DNA of 64,000 nucleotides from an uncultured Bacteroides sp. (GTDB taxonomy: Bacteria; Bacteroidota; Bacteroidia; Bacteroidales; Bacteroidaceae). Position 1 is the first letter of the stretch; every line of letters begins with the position of its first letter. The position numbers were made by a program, and so were the translations under genes. Shown in pieces: positions 45,504 through 54,023 of the stretch. The notes below the pieces were generated by a model. That model made no database searches. It was not told the DNA's origin and was given only the letters and a program-made list of their open reading frames with translations. The stretch covers positions 2,656,001-2,720,000 of the forward strand of contig NZ_OY782495.1 in assembly GCF_963677715.1 (NCBI RefSeq), in the 5' to 3' direction.

Positions 45504-46421
45504 ATGCCTTTAAACTTACCTGATAGGCTTCCGGCCATAGAGATTCTAAAGGAAGAAAATATTTTTGTTATAGATAATTCGCGTGCTACTCAGCAAGATA
45601 TACGTCCTTTGCGAATAGTCTTGCTGAACCTCATGCCTTTGAAAATAACGACAGAAACGGATATGGTGCGTCTGTTATCTAATACTCCGCTTCAGTTGGA
45701 AATTTCATTCATGAAACTTAAGAGCCATACTTCAAAAAACACGCCAATTGAGCACATGCAAACTTTCTATACTGATTTTGATGATATGCGCTCGGAGAAG
45801 TATGATGGAATGATTGTTACTGGTGCCCCGGTGGAGCAGTTGGACTTTGAGGAGGTGAGCTATTGGCGTGAGATGGAAGAGGTATTTGACTGGGCTCGTA
45901 CGCATGTTACTTCAACCTTTTATATTTGTTGGGCTGCTCAGGCCGGATTATATCACTACTATGGAATACCAAAGTATCCATTGGAAAAGAAGTTGTTTGG
46001 TATCTTCGAACACCGTGCACTTGATCCGTTGTATCCTATCTTCCGTGGCTTTGATGATGTCTTTTCTGTTCCCCACAGTAGGCATACGGAGGTTCGGAAG
46101 GAGGATGTTTTGAAAGTTCCCGAGCTGACGCTGTTATCGGAATCAGACGAAGCCGGCGTGTACATGGTAATGGGGCGTGGAGGCAGAGAGTTTTTTGTTA
46201 CGGGGCACTCGGAATATTCTCCGTTGACATTGGACACAGAATATCGTCGTGATGCGGAGAAGGGAATGGCTATTGATTTACCTAAGAATTATTATATGAA
46301 TAATGATCCTGAGAAAGAGCCTTTAGTTCGCTGGCGCGGACATGCCAACCTGTTGTTTTCCAATTGGTTGAACTACTTTGTTTATCAGGAAACTCCGTTT
46401 AATATAGAGGACATCAAATAA
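45504..46421 (+). CDS. metA: Homoserine O-acyltransferase MetA, predicted acetyl-CoA type
   Basis: MetA acylates homoserine as the first committed step of methionine synthesis. The 305-residue protein aligns without gaps to the known numbering: nucleophile Cys142 (YICWAAQAG), His235 and Glu237 (TGHSEYSP). Residue 111 is glutamate (TGAPVEQLDF). From family work, glutamate at 111 favours acetyl-CoA and glycine favours succinyl-CoA, so this enzyme is probably a homoserine O-acetyltransferase despite the usual succinyl name. The stop shares one base with the next start, so it is coupled to rlhA. Confidence 0.94.
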   Translation: MPLNLPDRLPAIEILKEENIFVIDNSRATQQDIRPLRIVLLNLMPLKITTETDMVRLLSNTPLQLEISFMKLKSHTSKNTPIEHMQTFYTDFDDMRSEKYDGMIVTGAPVEQLDFEEVSYWREMEEVFDWARTHVTSTFYICWAAQAGLYHYYGIPKYPLEKKLFGIFEHRALDPLYPIFRGFDDVFSVPHSRHTEVRKEDVLKVPELTLLSESDEAGVYMVMGRGGREFFVTGHSEYSPLTLDTEYRRDAEKGMAIDLPKNYYMNNDPEKEPLVRWRGHANLLFSNWLNYFVYQETPFNIEDIK

Positions 46422-48247
46422 TGATAAAACCCCGGAAAATAGAGTTACTGGCTCCGGCAAAGAATTTGGAATGCGGAATGGCAGCGGTTAATCATGGGGC
46501 TGATGCTGTTTATATTGGTGCTCCAAAGTTTGGAGCTCGTGCTGCCGCCGGCAATTCTATGGAAGATATAGCCGCACTTGTAGCACATGCTCATTTGTAC
46601 AATGTACGTATTTATGTTGCGGTGAACACCATATTGAAAGAAGAAGAGCTGGATGAAACGGAAGCTATGATAGGAGAATTGTACCGAATCGGCGTTGATG
46701 CCCTGATTGTGCAGGATATGGGTATTACCCGGATGAATTTGCCTCCTGTACCGCTACATGCAAGCACGCAGACTGATAACCGTACAGCGGAAAAGGTGAC
46801 GTTTCTTGCTGAAGCCGGATTTCGACAGATAGTACTTGCCCGCGAACTTTCTTTAAGTGAGATACGCAGCATACACGAAGCGTGTCCTTTGGTATCGCTC
46901 GAAGTCTTTGTACACGGATCTCTTTGCGTGAGCTATAGTGGGCAGTGCTATGTCAGTCAGGCTTGCTTTGGCAGAAGTGCCAATCGTGGAGAGTGCGCAC
47001 AGTTCTGTCGCTTGCCCTTTAATATGGTTGATGCCGATGGCAAAGTGATCGCTAAAGATAAACATCTGTTGTCATTGAAAGATCTTAATCAGAGTGAGGA
47101 GTTAGAAGGATTGCTTGATGCCGGTGTCACTTCTTTAAAAATAGAAGGACGTTTGAAAGATGTGTCGTACGTCAAAAACGTGACAGCCGCTTATCGACAA
47201 AAGCTGGACGCTTTATTTGCCAGACGTTCGGAGTATATACGCGCTTCTTCGGGAACATGCCGGTACGAATTTATTCCTCAGCTCGATAAAAGTTTTAGTA
47301 GGGGATTTACTTCTTATTTTCTTCATGGTCGTTCGGAAGATGTGTTTTCATTCGATACTCCCAAATCGCTTGGTGAGGAGATGGGAACAGTGAAAGAGAT
47401 ACGTGGCAACTACCTCACTGTAGCAGGGGTGAAACCTTTCAATAATGGAGACGGACTGTGTTACCTTGACGAGCAAGGGCATCTGCAAGGTTTTCGCATC
47501 AACCGTGTAGATACGAATAAACTCTATCTGCAGGAGGTGCCGAAGATAAAACCACATACCAAGCTTTATCGTAATTTCGATCAGGAGTTTGAGCGTGTGT
47601 TATCGCATGAATCGGCTAAACGAAAAATATCGATTGAAGTGTTATTGTCTGAAAATAATTATGGGTTCTCTCTTTCTCTGAAAGATGAGGATGAGAACAG
47701 CGTAACTCTCGTTCTTCCCGGAGAAAAAGAATTGGCCCGTACCCCGCAGGATAAGAATTTGAAAGAACAGTTAAGTAAGTTGGGTAACACTCCTTTCGAA
47801 ATAAGTAGAGTTGATATTGATTTTACGTCCAATTGGTTTTTACCCGCATCTGCCTTGGCCGGCCTGCGACGCAATGCAGTAGAAAAACTGATAGCTGCCC
47901 GAAAAATAACATATCGTCGAGAGTTGGCGGTACATAAGCCTGTGAAAGCAGTTTATCCTCAAAGTGAATTGACTTATCTGGGAAATGTAATGAATTCAAG
48001 ATCGGTTTCTTTTTATCTTGATCATGGAGTGAAGAACATTGCGCCTGCTTATGAACAGCAGCCGGTGGAAGATGCGGTATTGATGTTTTGCAAGCATTGT
48101 TTAAAATATAGCATGGGCTGGTGTCCGAACCTGCAAAGGGGGCATTCTCTTTATAAAGAACCTTATTATTTGGTGGCAACAGATGGTAAACGTTTCCGCT
48201 TGAGCTTTGATTGTAAAAATTGTCAGATGAAAGTGAGTGCAGTATGA
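46421..48247 (+). CDS. rlhA: U32-family protein RlhA, 23S rRNA C2501 hydroxylation
   Basis: The 608-residue protein belongs to the U32 peptidase-like family and matches the long E. coli YdcP/RlhA type over its whole length: ELLAPAKNLECG, GADAVYIGAPKFGARAAAG, ALIVQDMGITRMN, LHASTQTDNRTAEK, the cysteine-rich SGQCYVSQACFGRSANRGEC, and the C-terminal KHCLKYSMGWCP and FDCKNCQM. RlhA makes 5-hydroxycytidine in 23S rRNA, using prephenate-derived chemistry and an Fe-S cluster. The shorter TrhP type is less likely because the C-terminal half is present. Its start overlaps the metA stop by one base and its stop overlaps the next gene as ATGA. Confidence 0.86.
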   Translation: MIKPRKIELLAPAKNLECGMAAVNHGADAVYIGAPKFGARAAAGNSMEDIAALVAHAHLYNVRIYVAVNTILKEEELDETEAMIGELYRIGVDALIVQDMGITRMNLPPVPLHASTQTDNRTAEKVTFLAEAGFRQIVLARELSLSEIRSIHEACPLVSLEVFVHGSLCVSYSGQCYVSQACFGRSANRGECAQFCRLPFNMVDADGKVIAKDKHLLSLKDLNQSEELEGLLDAGVTSLKIEGRLKDVSYVKNVTAAYRQKLDALFARRSEYIRASSGTCRYEFIPQLDKSFSRGFTSYFLHGRSEDVFSFDTPKSLGEEMGTVKEIRGNYLTVAGVKPFNNGDGLCYLDEQGHLQGFRINRVDTNKLYLQEVPKIKPHTKLYRNFDQEFERVLSHESAKRKISIEVLLSENNYGFSLSLKDEDENSVTLVLPGEKELARTPQDKNLKEQLSKLGNTPFEISRVDIDFTSNWFLPASALAGLRRNAVEKLIAARKITYRRELAVHKPVKAVYPQSELTYLGNVMNSRSVSFYLDHGVKNIAPAYEQQPVEDAVLMFCKHCLKYSMGWCPNLQRGHSLYKEPYYLVATDGKRFRLSFDCKNCQMKVSAV

Positions 48248-49152
48248 AGAATTTAGTGGGATTTCTGCTATTATTGCTGAGTTTGGCCTCGTGCCATTAT
48301 CCCCGCGAAAAAGGTAATATTAGTGTAGTAAGGAAGAATACTAATCTCGAGGTCTATTCCGATTCAGTGGAGTTGGAACGTCTTCCTATTAAAAATGCTT
48401 ATGTCCAATTGTATAAGGGGGCACCTGTAGTGGTAGCTGAAATCGCTGTGCATCCCAAAGATAGTATAGATAGTATTTGGATAAAGGTAGCTCATACACA
48501 GGAGGCACAAGGGTGGATTCGTGAAAAGGAGTTGGTGCAATCGTTTGTTCCTATAGATATTATTTCGCAATTTATTCATCTTTTCAGCGATACGCATGCT
48601 TCGTACTTTGTTATCATTTTTACTCTTTTCGTTCTTTTTTGGCTCTTTCGGGCTTTCAGGAAGAAACAGCTTCAGTTAGTTTACTTCAATGATATTGATA
48701 GTGTTTACCCGTTGTTTCTTTGTTTGCTGATGGCTTTTAGTGCCACTCTTTATGAGTCTATTCAAGTATTTGCACCTGAAACCTGGCAATACTATTACTT
48801 TAATCCTACATTATCGCCTTTTAAGGTTCCGTTCATTCTTTCTGCTTTTCTTATTAGCATCTGGCTGTTTATTGTTGTGACGTTGGCTGTTCTTGATGAT
48901 TTGTTTCATCAGCTAAATCCGGCGACAGCTTTTTTCTACTTATTGGGCCTTGTTTCGTGTTGTATATTTTGCTACTTCTTTTTTATACTAACTATTCCTA
49001 TCTATATAGGATATGTTTTCTTGCTTGGTTTCGTCTATATTTGCATAAAGAGGATGCGGCATAGCATGGGATATAAGTATCGCTGCGGACAGTGTGGCAG
49101 GAAGATTAGGGAAAAAGGTACTTGTCCGTATTGTGGAGCAATTAATGAATAG
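48244..49152 (+). CDS. Lipoprotein-like multi-domain membrane protein with C-terminal zinc ribbon, function unknown
   Basis: The 302-residue product has a lipobox-like N-terminus (LLLLLSLASCHYP), a small SH3-like periplasmic region (about 30-110, with WIKVAHTQEAQGWIREKELV), a membrane helix near 125-140, three or more further helices (about 155-265) and a C-terminal zinc ribbon CGQCGRKIREKGTCPYCG. I do not recognise a function. The ATG at 48244 overlaps the rlhA stop as ATGA. The mix of a possible lipid anchor, membrane helices and a cytoplasmic-type zinc ribbon is unusual. Confidence 0.8.
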   Translation: MKNLVGFLLLLLSLASCHYPREKGNISVVRKNTNLEVYSDSVELERLPIKNAYVQLYKGAPVVVAEIAVHPKDSIDSIWIKVAHTQEAQGWIREKELVQSFVPIDIISQFIHLFSDTHASYFVIIFTLFVLFWLFRAFRKKQLQLVYFNDIDSVYPLFLCLLMAFSATLYESIQVFAPETWQYYYFNPTLSPFKVPFILSAFLISIWLFIVVTLAVLDDLFHQLNPATAFFYLLGLVSCCIFCYFFFILTIPIYIGYVFLLGFVYICIKRMRHSMGYKYRCGQCGRKIREKGTCPYCGAINE

Positions 49153-49280
49153 AACTTAAAAGATTTATTTTTCTATTGAACAACAATGATATATAAGATT
49201 TAATAATTGGTCGCCTTTTGGGTTCGATGATTGGCTCTCACTATAATGTAATTTTAAAGTATATCTAAATTAAAATAAAG

Positions 49281-49310
49281 AAAGAGGAGAAGCCGGAACT
49301 TCTCCTCTTT
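49281..49310. terminator. Terminator between the zinc-ribbon gene and the TonB receptor
   Basis: Arms AAAGAGGAGAAG (49281-49292) and CTTCTCCTCTTT (49299-49310) are exact complements around CCGGAA. The minus side has the longer T-rich tail, so it probably serves mainly the receptor gene. 49153-49280 is AT-rich and shows nothing else. Confidence 0.75.
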
Positions 49311-49343
49311 TGTCAATCTCCTATTTTTGTTTTTAGGAACTAT

Positions 49344-51584
49344 TTAGAATCGACAACGCAAATCTACTCCGAATTGCATTGGACGGGCTTGTTGTGCGTA
49401 GCCTTGTCCCGATGACTCGAAATAGAATGTATTGTATTTCTTGTTTAGGAAGTTACGTGACCAAAGATCTATTTGTGCATTACCTATCGATGTGCAGATT
49501 TTCCAGTTTACTGTTCCATAGAAGTTTTGTGCTACATCGTTACTTTCCGTCCAATAAATTTTTCCTGCTCCGGAATAGTTAACTAAGAAGCGTACTTCGT
49601 CGAACATAGAGTGCTCATCACATTTCACCGCATACTCTGCGCCTACGGTCAGGGTTTGTTGTGGGATGAAGGGAACATGTTTGTCTTTATAATTAGCCTG
49701 CCCATCATCAAAATTAATAAAAGTGGCGTTTGTGTATCCGTAGCTTGTGTTCATACTAAGCGCATTTGTTAGTTTTGCCCGTAACGCCAATTCAGCGCCG
49801 TAGCTACGACTGTGTCCGGCATTTACCATCATACGGCCCATTTGGCTAGGAGAGAACTGTGCAATCTGTTGGTCTCTGGTATCCATTACGAATGTTGCCA
49901 TGTCTGCCCATAGTTTGCCTTCCCAGAGTGTAAAGTGACTACCCAACTCGTAGTTCCATGCATATTCCGGTTTGTAACTAATCACATCTTTCACATTGTT
50001 TGTGCTCGACTGAGTTGTCATCTGGCCTTCTATGAGATCTGAGAACATTTGCACATTGTATCCGCCGCTTCTATGTCCCCGGGTAACAGATGCATAGATA
50101 TTATTACGATTATTGAAGGCGTATTTCAATGCAAATTTAGGAAGAAGAATCCAGTAATCATTTTTTTCCTTTCCCACTATTATATATTCGTTGTCAGTTG
50201 CTCCTCCCATAGCTGCTCCGTTCATGTAAGTCTGAGTACTGAGTACGCAGCCGGAGTTATAGGCAATCTTCATGTTCTCGTAATCTGCACGTAAACCTAT
50301 TGTGGCACTTAAGCCTTCCCAAATTACATTATTAAAAGTGCTTTCGTGAAAGAGCGCTGCTCCCATGGTAGGCATGTTGAACCGGCCGGATATGGGCATT
50401 GTCTCATTTAGTATCTTTACTCTTACTGGAGTTGAAGCCATTGCCTCATCCATGTATTCCTGAATCATAGATAAACCGTCTTGTTTAAAGGTTACAGGTG
50501 CATTCATATCTAACCATTGATAGAACCCGGATACGCCGGTCACCCATTGCCAGCGTTTGTTTCCTTTACTTTTGAAGGTAAACTCCTGACTGATGGTGCT
50601 TTGCTTTTGTTTTTGAATCAGATTAAACATGTCGGCTATAGAGAAATCCTGATCCATAAACATGCGATCTTTTAGATGTTGGAAGCCTGTGACGGAACTT
50701 AAAGTGAATTTTTTAGCCTGATACTCTAAGTTGAGGCCTGCATTTAATAGATTTCGGTAATAGCTACTCTGCTCATTGTAAGCCGGGTCGGCTGTCTTTC
50801 CTGTCTCTTTATCGTAGAGTCCATAGGGATATCCGCCTTGATCGCTATATTCGTAACTTACGTTTAGGTCGAGTTTCAAATTAGCAGTAGGTAGATAAAT
50901 GCCGCGAAAACGTCCTCCGGCTGCATTTGTACGATCAATCTTCTTATCGAGATAGGTGTTTTTAAAGAAACCTCCCGCATAATCATAAAAAGCGCCGGTA
51001 GAGAATGCAAACTTATTGGATACTCTATGATAGTGCGTTACCGAACCGGTATACTGATTGTAAGTACCTGCGCTAAGGCGAAGATCGGTACCTTGATAAT
51101 CGAAAGGAGACTTGGTGTAAACACGAATAAGTCCTCCCATAGCACTACGTCCGTAAAGCGTACCTTGTGGCCCACGTAATACGTCTATGCGTTCTATATC
51201 GGCATAATTGAAGTCAAAGGCCGACTTATCCATATACGGTACGTTATCTACATATAGGCCCACACTCGGAGTGTTAATGCGTGATCCTGCCCCTCTGATG
51301 TAGATTGCCGATGTTAGTTTGGAACCATAATCGGGAATAAAGAGGTTAGGTACTACAGATGTGAGGTCTTTAATGGAATATATCTGATCATCTCTCATGT
51401 CTTGTTGAGACAGGATGGTGGAAGATGCAGGTTGTTCGCGAAGTTTGAGGTTTTCTTTCGGGGTGGCAATGATAACGACCTCTTCCACGTCCACCACCTT
51501 AAGCGTGTCTTTAGTTACGTCGTCAGCCCATACATTGATTGTGCCCAGCAAAGCCAGAGCAACAAGGATACTGTTTTTTTTCAT
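49344..51584 (-). CDS. TonB-dependent outer membrane receptor (non-SusC type)
   Basis: The 746-residue protein has a signal peptide (1-20), a TonB box region (VEEVVIIATPK), a plug domain with IRGAGSRINTPSVGLYVDNVPY and LRGPQGTLYGRSAMGGLIRVYTK, and a 22-strand-type barrel ending in DLRCRF. It lacks the carboxypeptidase-like N-terminal domain of SusC, and no SusD follows, so it more likely imports a siderophore, metal chelate or cofactor. The upstream LuxR-type gene on the same strand is a possible regulator. No specific substrate can be assigned. Confidence 0.9.
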   Translation of the reverse strand: MKKNSILVALALLGTINVWADDVTKDTLKVVDVEEVVIIATPKENLKLREQPASSTILSQQDMRDDQIYSIKDLTSVVPNLFIPDYGSKLTSAIYIRGAGSRINTPSVGLYVDNVPYMDKSAFDFNYADIERIDVLRGPQGTLYGRSAMGGLIRVYTKSPFDYQGTDLRLSAGTYNQYTGSVTHYHRVSNKFAFSTGAFYDYAGGFFKNTYLDKKIDRTNAAGGRFRGIYLPTANLKLDLNVSYEYSDQGGYPYGLYDKETGKTADPAYNEQSSYYRNLLNAGLNLEYQAKKFTLSSVTGFQHLKDRMFMDQDFSIADMFNLIQKQKQSTISQEFTFKSKGNKRWQWVTGVSGFYQWLDMNAPVTFKQDGLSMIQEYMDEAMASTPVRVKILNETMPISGRFNMPTMGAALFHESTFNNVIWEGLSATIGLRADYENMKIAYNSGCVLSTQTYMNGAAMGGATDNEYIIVGKEKNDYWILLPKFALKYAFNNRNNIYASVTRGHRSGGYNVQMFSDLIEGQMTTQSSTNNVKDVISYKPEYAWNYELGSHFTLWEGKLWADMATFVMDTRDQQIAQFSPSQMGRMMVNAGHSRSYGAELALRAKLTNALSMNTSYGYTNATFINFDDGQANYKDKHVPFIPQQTLTVGAEYAVKCDEHSMFDEVRFLVNYSGAGKIYWTESNDVAQNFYGTVNWKICTSIGNAQIDLWSRNFLNKKYNTFYFESSGQGYAQQARPMQFGVDLRCRF

Positions 51585-51680
51585 TGGTTACTTGAATTTA
51601 ATACTGTCGAAGTTTCTGCATGAATTAAGCATTGCGTTAATGCTTTTTTTCGCATGTATCGGCAGTAAGTTTGTTGTTTG

Positions 51681-51711
51681 CAAAGTAACGCTAAAGATTG
51701 TATCCCTGCAA
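51681..51711 (-). promoter_or_regulatory. Candidate promoter of the TonB receptor gene
   Basis: On the minus strand TTGC (51711-51708), a 19-base spacer and TTACTTTG (51688-51681) lie about 97 bases before the start codon. The leader holds a small perfect hairpin, AAGCATT/AATGCTT, near 51626-51644. The -7 box differs from consensus at one base. Confidence 0.45.
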
Positions 51712-51727
51712 TCCCTATTTATGAGGA

Positions 51728-52288
51728 TTATATCCGGTCGGCTTCCACATATCCATTCATTACAGCATACATGGTAAGCCCCGATACGGACTTTATTCCT
51801 AACTTTTCGGTAATGTTTTTGCGGTGAGTGATTACCGTCGTCAGGCTGATGTTTAGTTTGTCGGCTATTTCTTTATTAATAAATCCTTTGGTGACCAGCA
51901 CCAATACTTCTATTTCGCGGGCCGAAAGCTCTTGCTCTTCTTCAGGAATGCTCATAGGGATACTGTCGGAGAAAAACTTGGTTAATTCTGCTTTCATCCT
52001 TTTTTCCGGAAGAAAGATATTTAGAATATGATTGCCGGCGGAAACAGTATTAAAACTAATGCCATGCATCAAAATCACTGTTTTCTCCTTTCGGGGTAAG
52101 AAGAAAGAGTTATATAATACGTACGTTTGCGAAGAAATAAAATACCAGGTGTACATATCAGGGGTGTCATCGACTAAAGAACCATAATCGGCAAAAGTAC
52201 GAATGACAAAATTAGGACTAATCTCGCTCAGAAGTTTTTTTAGTCCGATGGCTGAGAGTGTATCCGGAGTGATTACAGCTATTTCCAT
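51728..52288 (-). CDS. LuxR-type transcriptional regulator with receiver-like N-terminal domain
   Basis: The 186-residue protein has a C-terminal GerE/LuxR helix-turn-helix (about 122-180: LSAREIEVLVLVTKGFINKE and ADKLNISLTTVITHRKNI). The N-terminal 110 residues look like a receiver fold (MEIAVITPDTLSAIGLKKLL) but no acidic pocket or phospho-acceptor Asp is in the expected places (WYFISSQTY), so it may respond without phosphorylation. It starts 6 bases after the FAD-dehydrogenase stop and precedes the TonB receptor, which it may control. Confidence 0.85.
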   Translation of the reverse strand: MEIAVITPDTLSAIGLKKLLSEISPNFVIRTFADYGSLVDDTPDMYTWYFISSQTYVLYNSFFLPRKEKTVILMHGISFNTVSAGNHILNIFLPEKRMKAELTKFFSDSIPMSIPEEEQELSAREIEVLVLVTKGFINKEIADKLNISLTTVITHRKNITEKLGIKSVSGLTMYAVMNGYVEADRI

Positions 52289-52294
52289 AAGGCA

Positions 52295-53890
52295 TTAACT
52301 ATTTTTGTTTATAAGGGCAGCCACTGCTTCAGCGCAATGTTCTCCGTCAATACCGGCAGAGACAATACCTCCGGCGTATCCCGCTCCTTCTCCGCAAGGA
52401 AAAAGTCCATGAATAACAGTGTGCTGCAGCGTTTCTTTGTCCCGTACGATGCGTACAGGCGAAGAAGTCCGAGTTTCTACACCGATCATCACTGCTTCGT
52501 TGGTCAGGAATCCGCGGCTTGTACGCCCAAATTGTATGAAACCTTGCGACAACCTTTTTGAAATAAAATCCGGTAACCAGAAATGTAGAGGTGAAGCCAC
52601 CAGCCCCGGGCCGTAAGAGGATTTAGGCAATTCACTACCTAGTTTGCGATTTGTGAAATCTACCATGCGCTGTGCCGGAGCTGTCTGGCACATGCCACCT
52701 TGCAACCAGCTTTGTCTTTCGAGTTCTTCCTGAAACCGCATACTTTTAAGTACGGAGGGTCTGTTATCGGTTATGCCATTACTAGTCATCCATTTATCTA
52801 CTTCGGGATCGTTTGGCTGTATCTCTACGACCATTCCTGAGTTGCTCCACTTAGATCCGCGGTTAAAAGGTGACATGCCGTTTACTACAACTTGTTCCGG
52901 GCCACTGGCTGCGGGCACTATAAAACCACCCGGACACATACAAAAGCTATATACTCCGCGTCCGTCTACTTGCGTAACGAAATTATACTCTGCAGCGGGT
53001 AAATACTTGCCTCGACCTTCCTGATTATGATATTGTATTTTGTCTATCAGTTCCGATGGATGTTCAAGGCGAATGCCAACAGCGAGTCCCTTGGCCTCAA
53101 TAGCTACATTGTTCTCTGCCAACCAGCGATAAACATCGCGTGCCGAATGGCCTGTGGCTAGAATTACAGGTCCCAGAAAAGTTTCTCCGGTGTTTGTCTC
53201 TATGCCTTGCAATTTATTCTCCTTGATAATTAGAGCAACCATTCGGGTGTTAAAGTGCATCTCACCGCCACAAGAAAGGATGGTATTGCGCATATTCTCA
53301 ATAACCTTTGGCAACTTGTCCGTACCAATATGCGGATGTGCGTCGGCTAAGATGGAAGTGCTTGCTCCGTGCTGGCAGAATACATTCAATATCTTATCCA
53401 CATTTCCGCGTTTTTTGCTTCGGGTATATAACTTTCCGTCAGAGAAAGCTCCTGCACCTCCTTCTCCAAAGCTATAATTCGATTCAGGATTTACTATATG
53501 TTCCCGGCTGATAAGTGCAATATCTGTTTTGCGTTCCCTCACACATTTTCCACGTTCTACAATAATAGGCTTCAACCCCAACTCTATCAGCCGTAAGGCG
53601 GCGAAGAGTCCTCCAGGGCCTGCTCCTACCACAATCACCTGTGGCTTTTCTTCCACATTATTATAAGAAGTGTGCACATATTCATCGTCTGCCGGCATTT
53701 CATTGATGTAAACCCTTACACTTAGATTTACCAGCACGGTTCGTTGGCGTGCGTCGATGCTTCTTTTCAGAATGCGTGTAGCTGTTATTTTATCTAAGTT
53801 TAAACCTTTCTCACGTGCAATATACTGGTTCAATACTTGCTCGCTGGCTGCCTGCTCTGGCAGAATTCGTAATTGGTATTCTTGTATCAT
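52295..53890 (-). CDS. FAD-dependent dehydrogenase (COG2509 type)
   Basis: The 531-residue protein has an N-terminal appended domain (about 1-85), a Rossmann dinucleotide motif VIVVGAGPGGLFAALRL followed by IVERG, a GEGGAGAFSDGKLYTR stretch and the C-terminal FAD motif GEGAGYAGGIVSAGIDG. This large family of predicted flavin oxidoreductases is widespread, with no well-fixed substrate. No membrane segment is visible. It is the first gene of a short minus-strand unit with the LuxR-type gene. Confidence 0.88.
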   Translation of the reverse strand: MIQEYQLRILPEQAASEQVLNQYIAREKGLNLDKITATRILKRSIDARQRTVLVNLSVRVYINEMPADDEYVHTSYNNVEEKPQVIVVGAGPGGLFAALRLIELGLKPIIVERGKCVRERKTDIALISREHIVNPESNYSFGEGGAGAFSDGKLYTRSKKRGNVDKILNVFCQHGASTSILADAHPHIGTDKLPKVIENMRNTILSCGGEMHFNTRMVALIIKENKLQGIETNTGETFLGPVILATGHSARDVYRWLAENNVAIEAKGLAVGIRLEHPSELIDKIQYHNQEGRGKYLPAAEYNFVTQVDGRGVYSFCMCPGGFIVPAASGPEQVVVNGMSPFNRGSKWSNSGMVVEIQPNDPEVDKWMTSNGITDNRPSVLKSMRFQEELERQSWLQGGMCQTAPAQRMVDFTNRKLGSELPKSSYGPGLVASPLHFWLPDFISKRLSQGFIQFGRTSRGFLTNEAVMIGVETRTSSPVRIVRDKETLQHTVIHGLFPCGEGAGYAGGIVSAGIDGEHCAEAVAALINKNS

Positions 53891-54023
53891 TATTTACTGT
53901 CTAATTTACTGAAGCTTGTCACAAATAAAACGGATTATGCAGATTATTGTTCTTTTAATTAGCTTATAACCGTTCATTGTTCCTTGTGAATAAATCTTTT
54001 TTTCCTATTTCTGATGATGTGCT

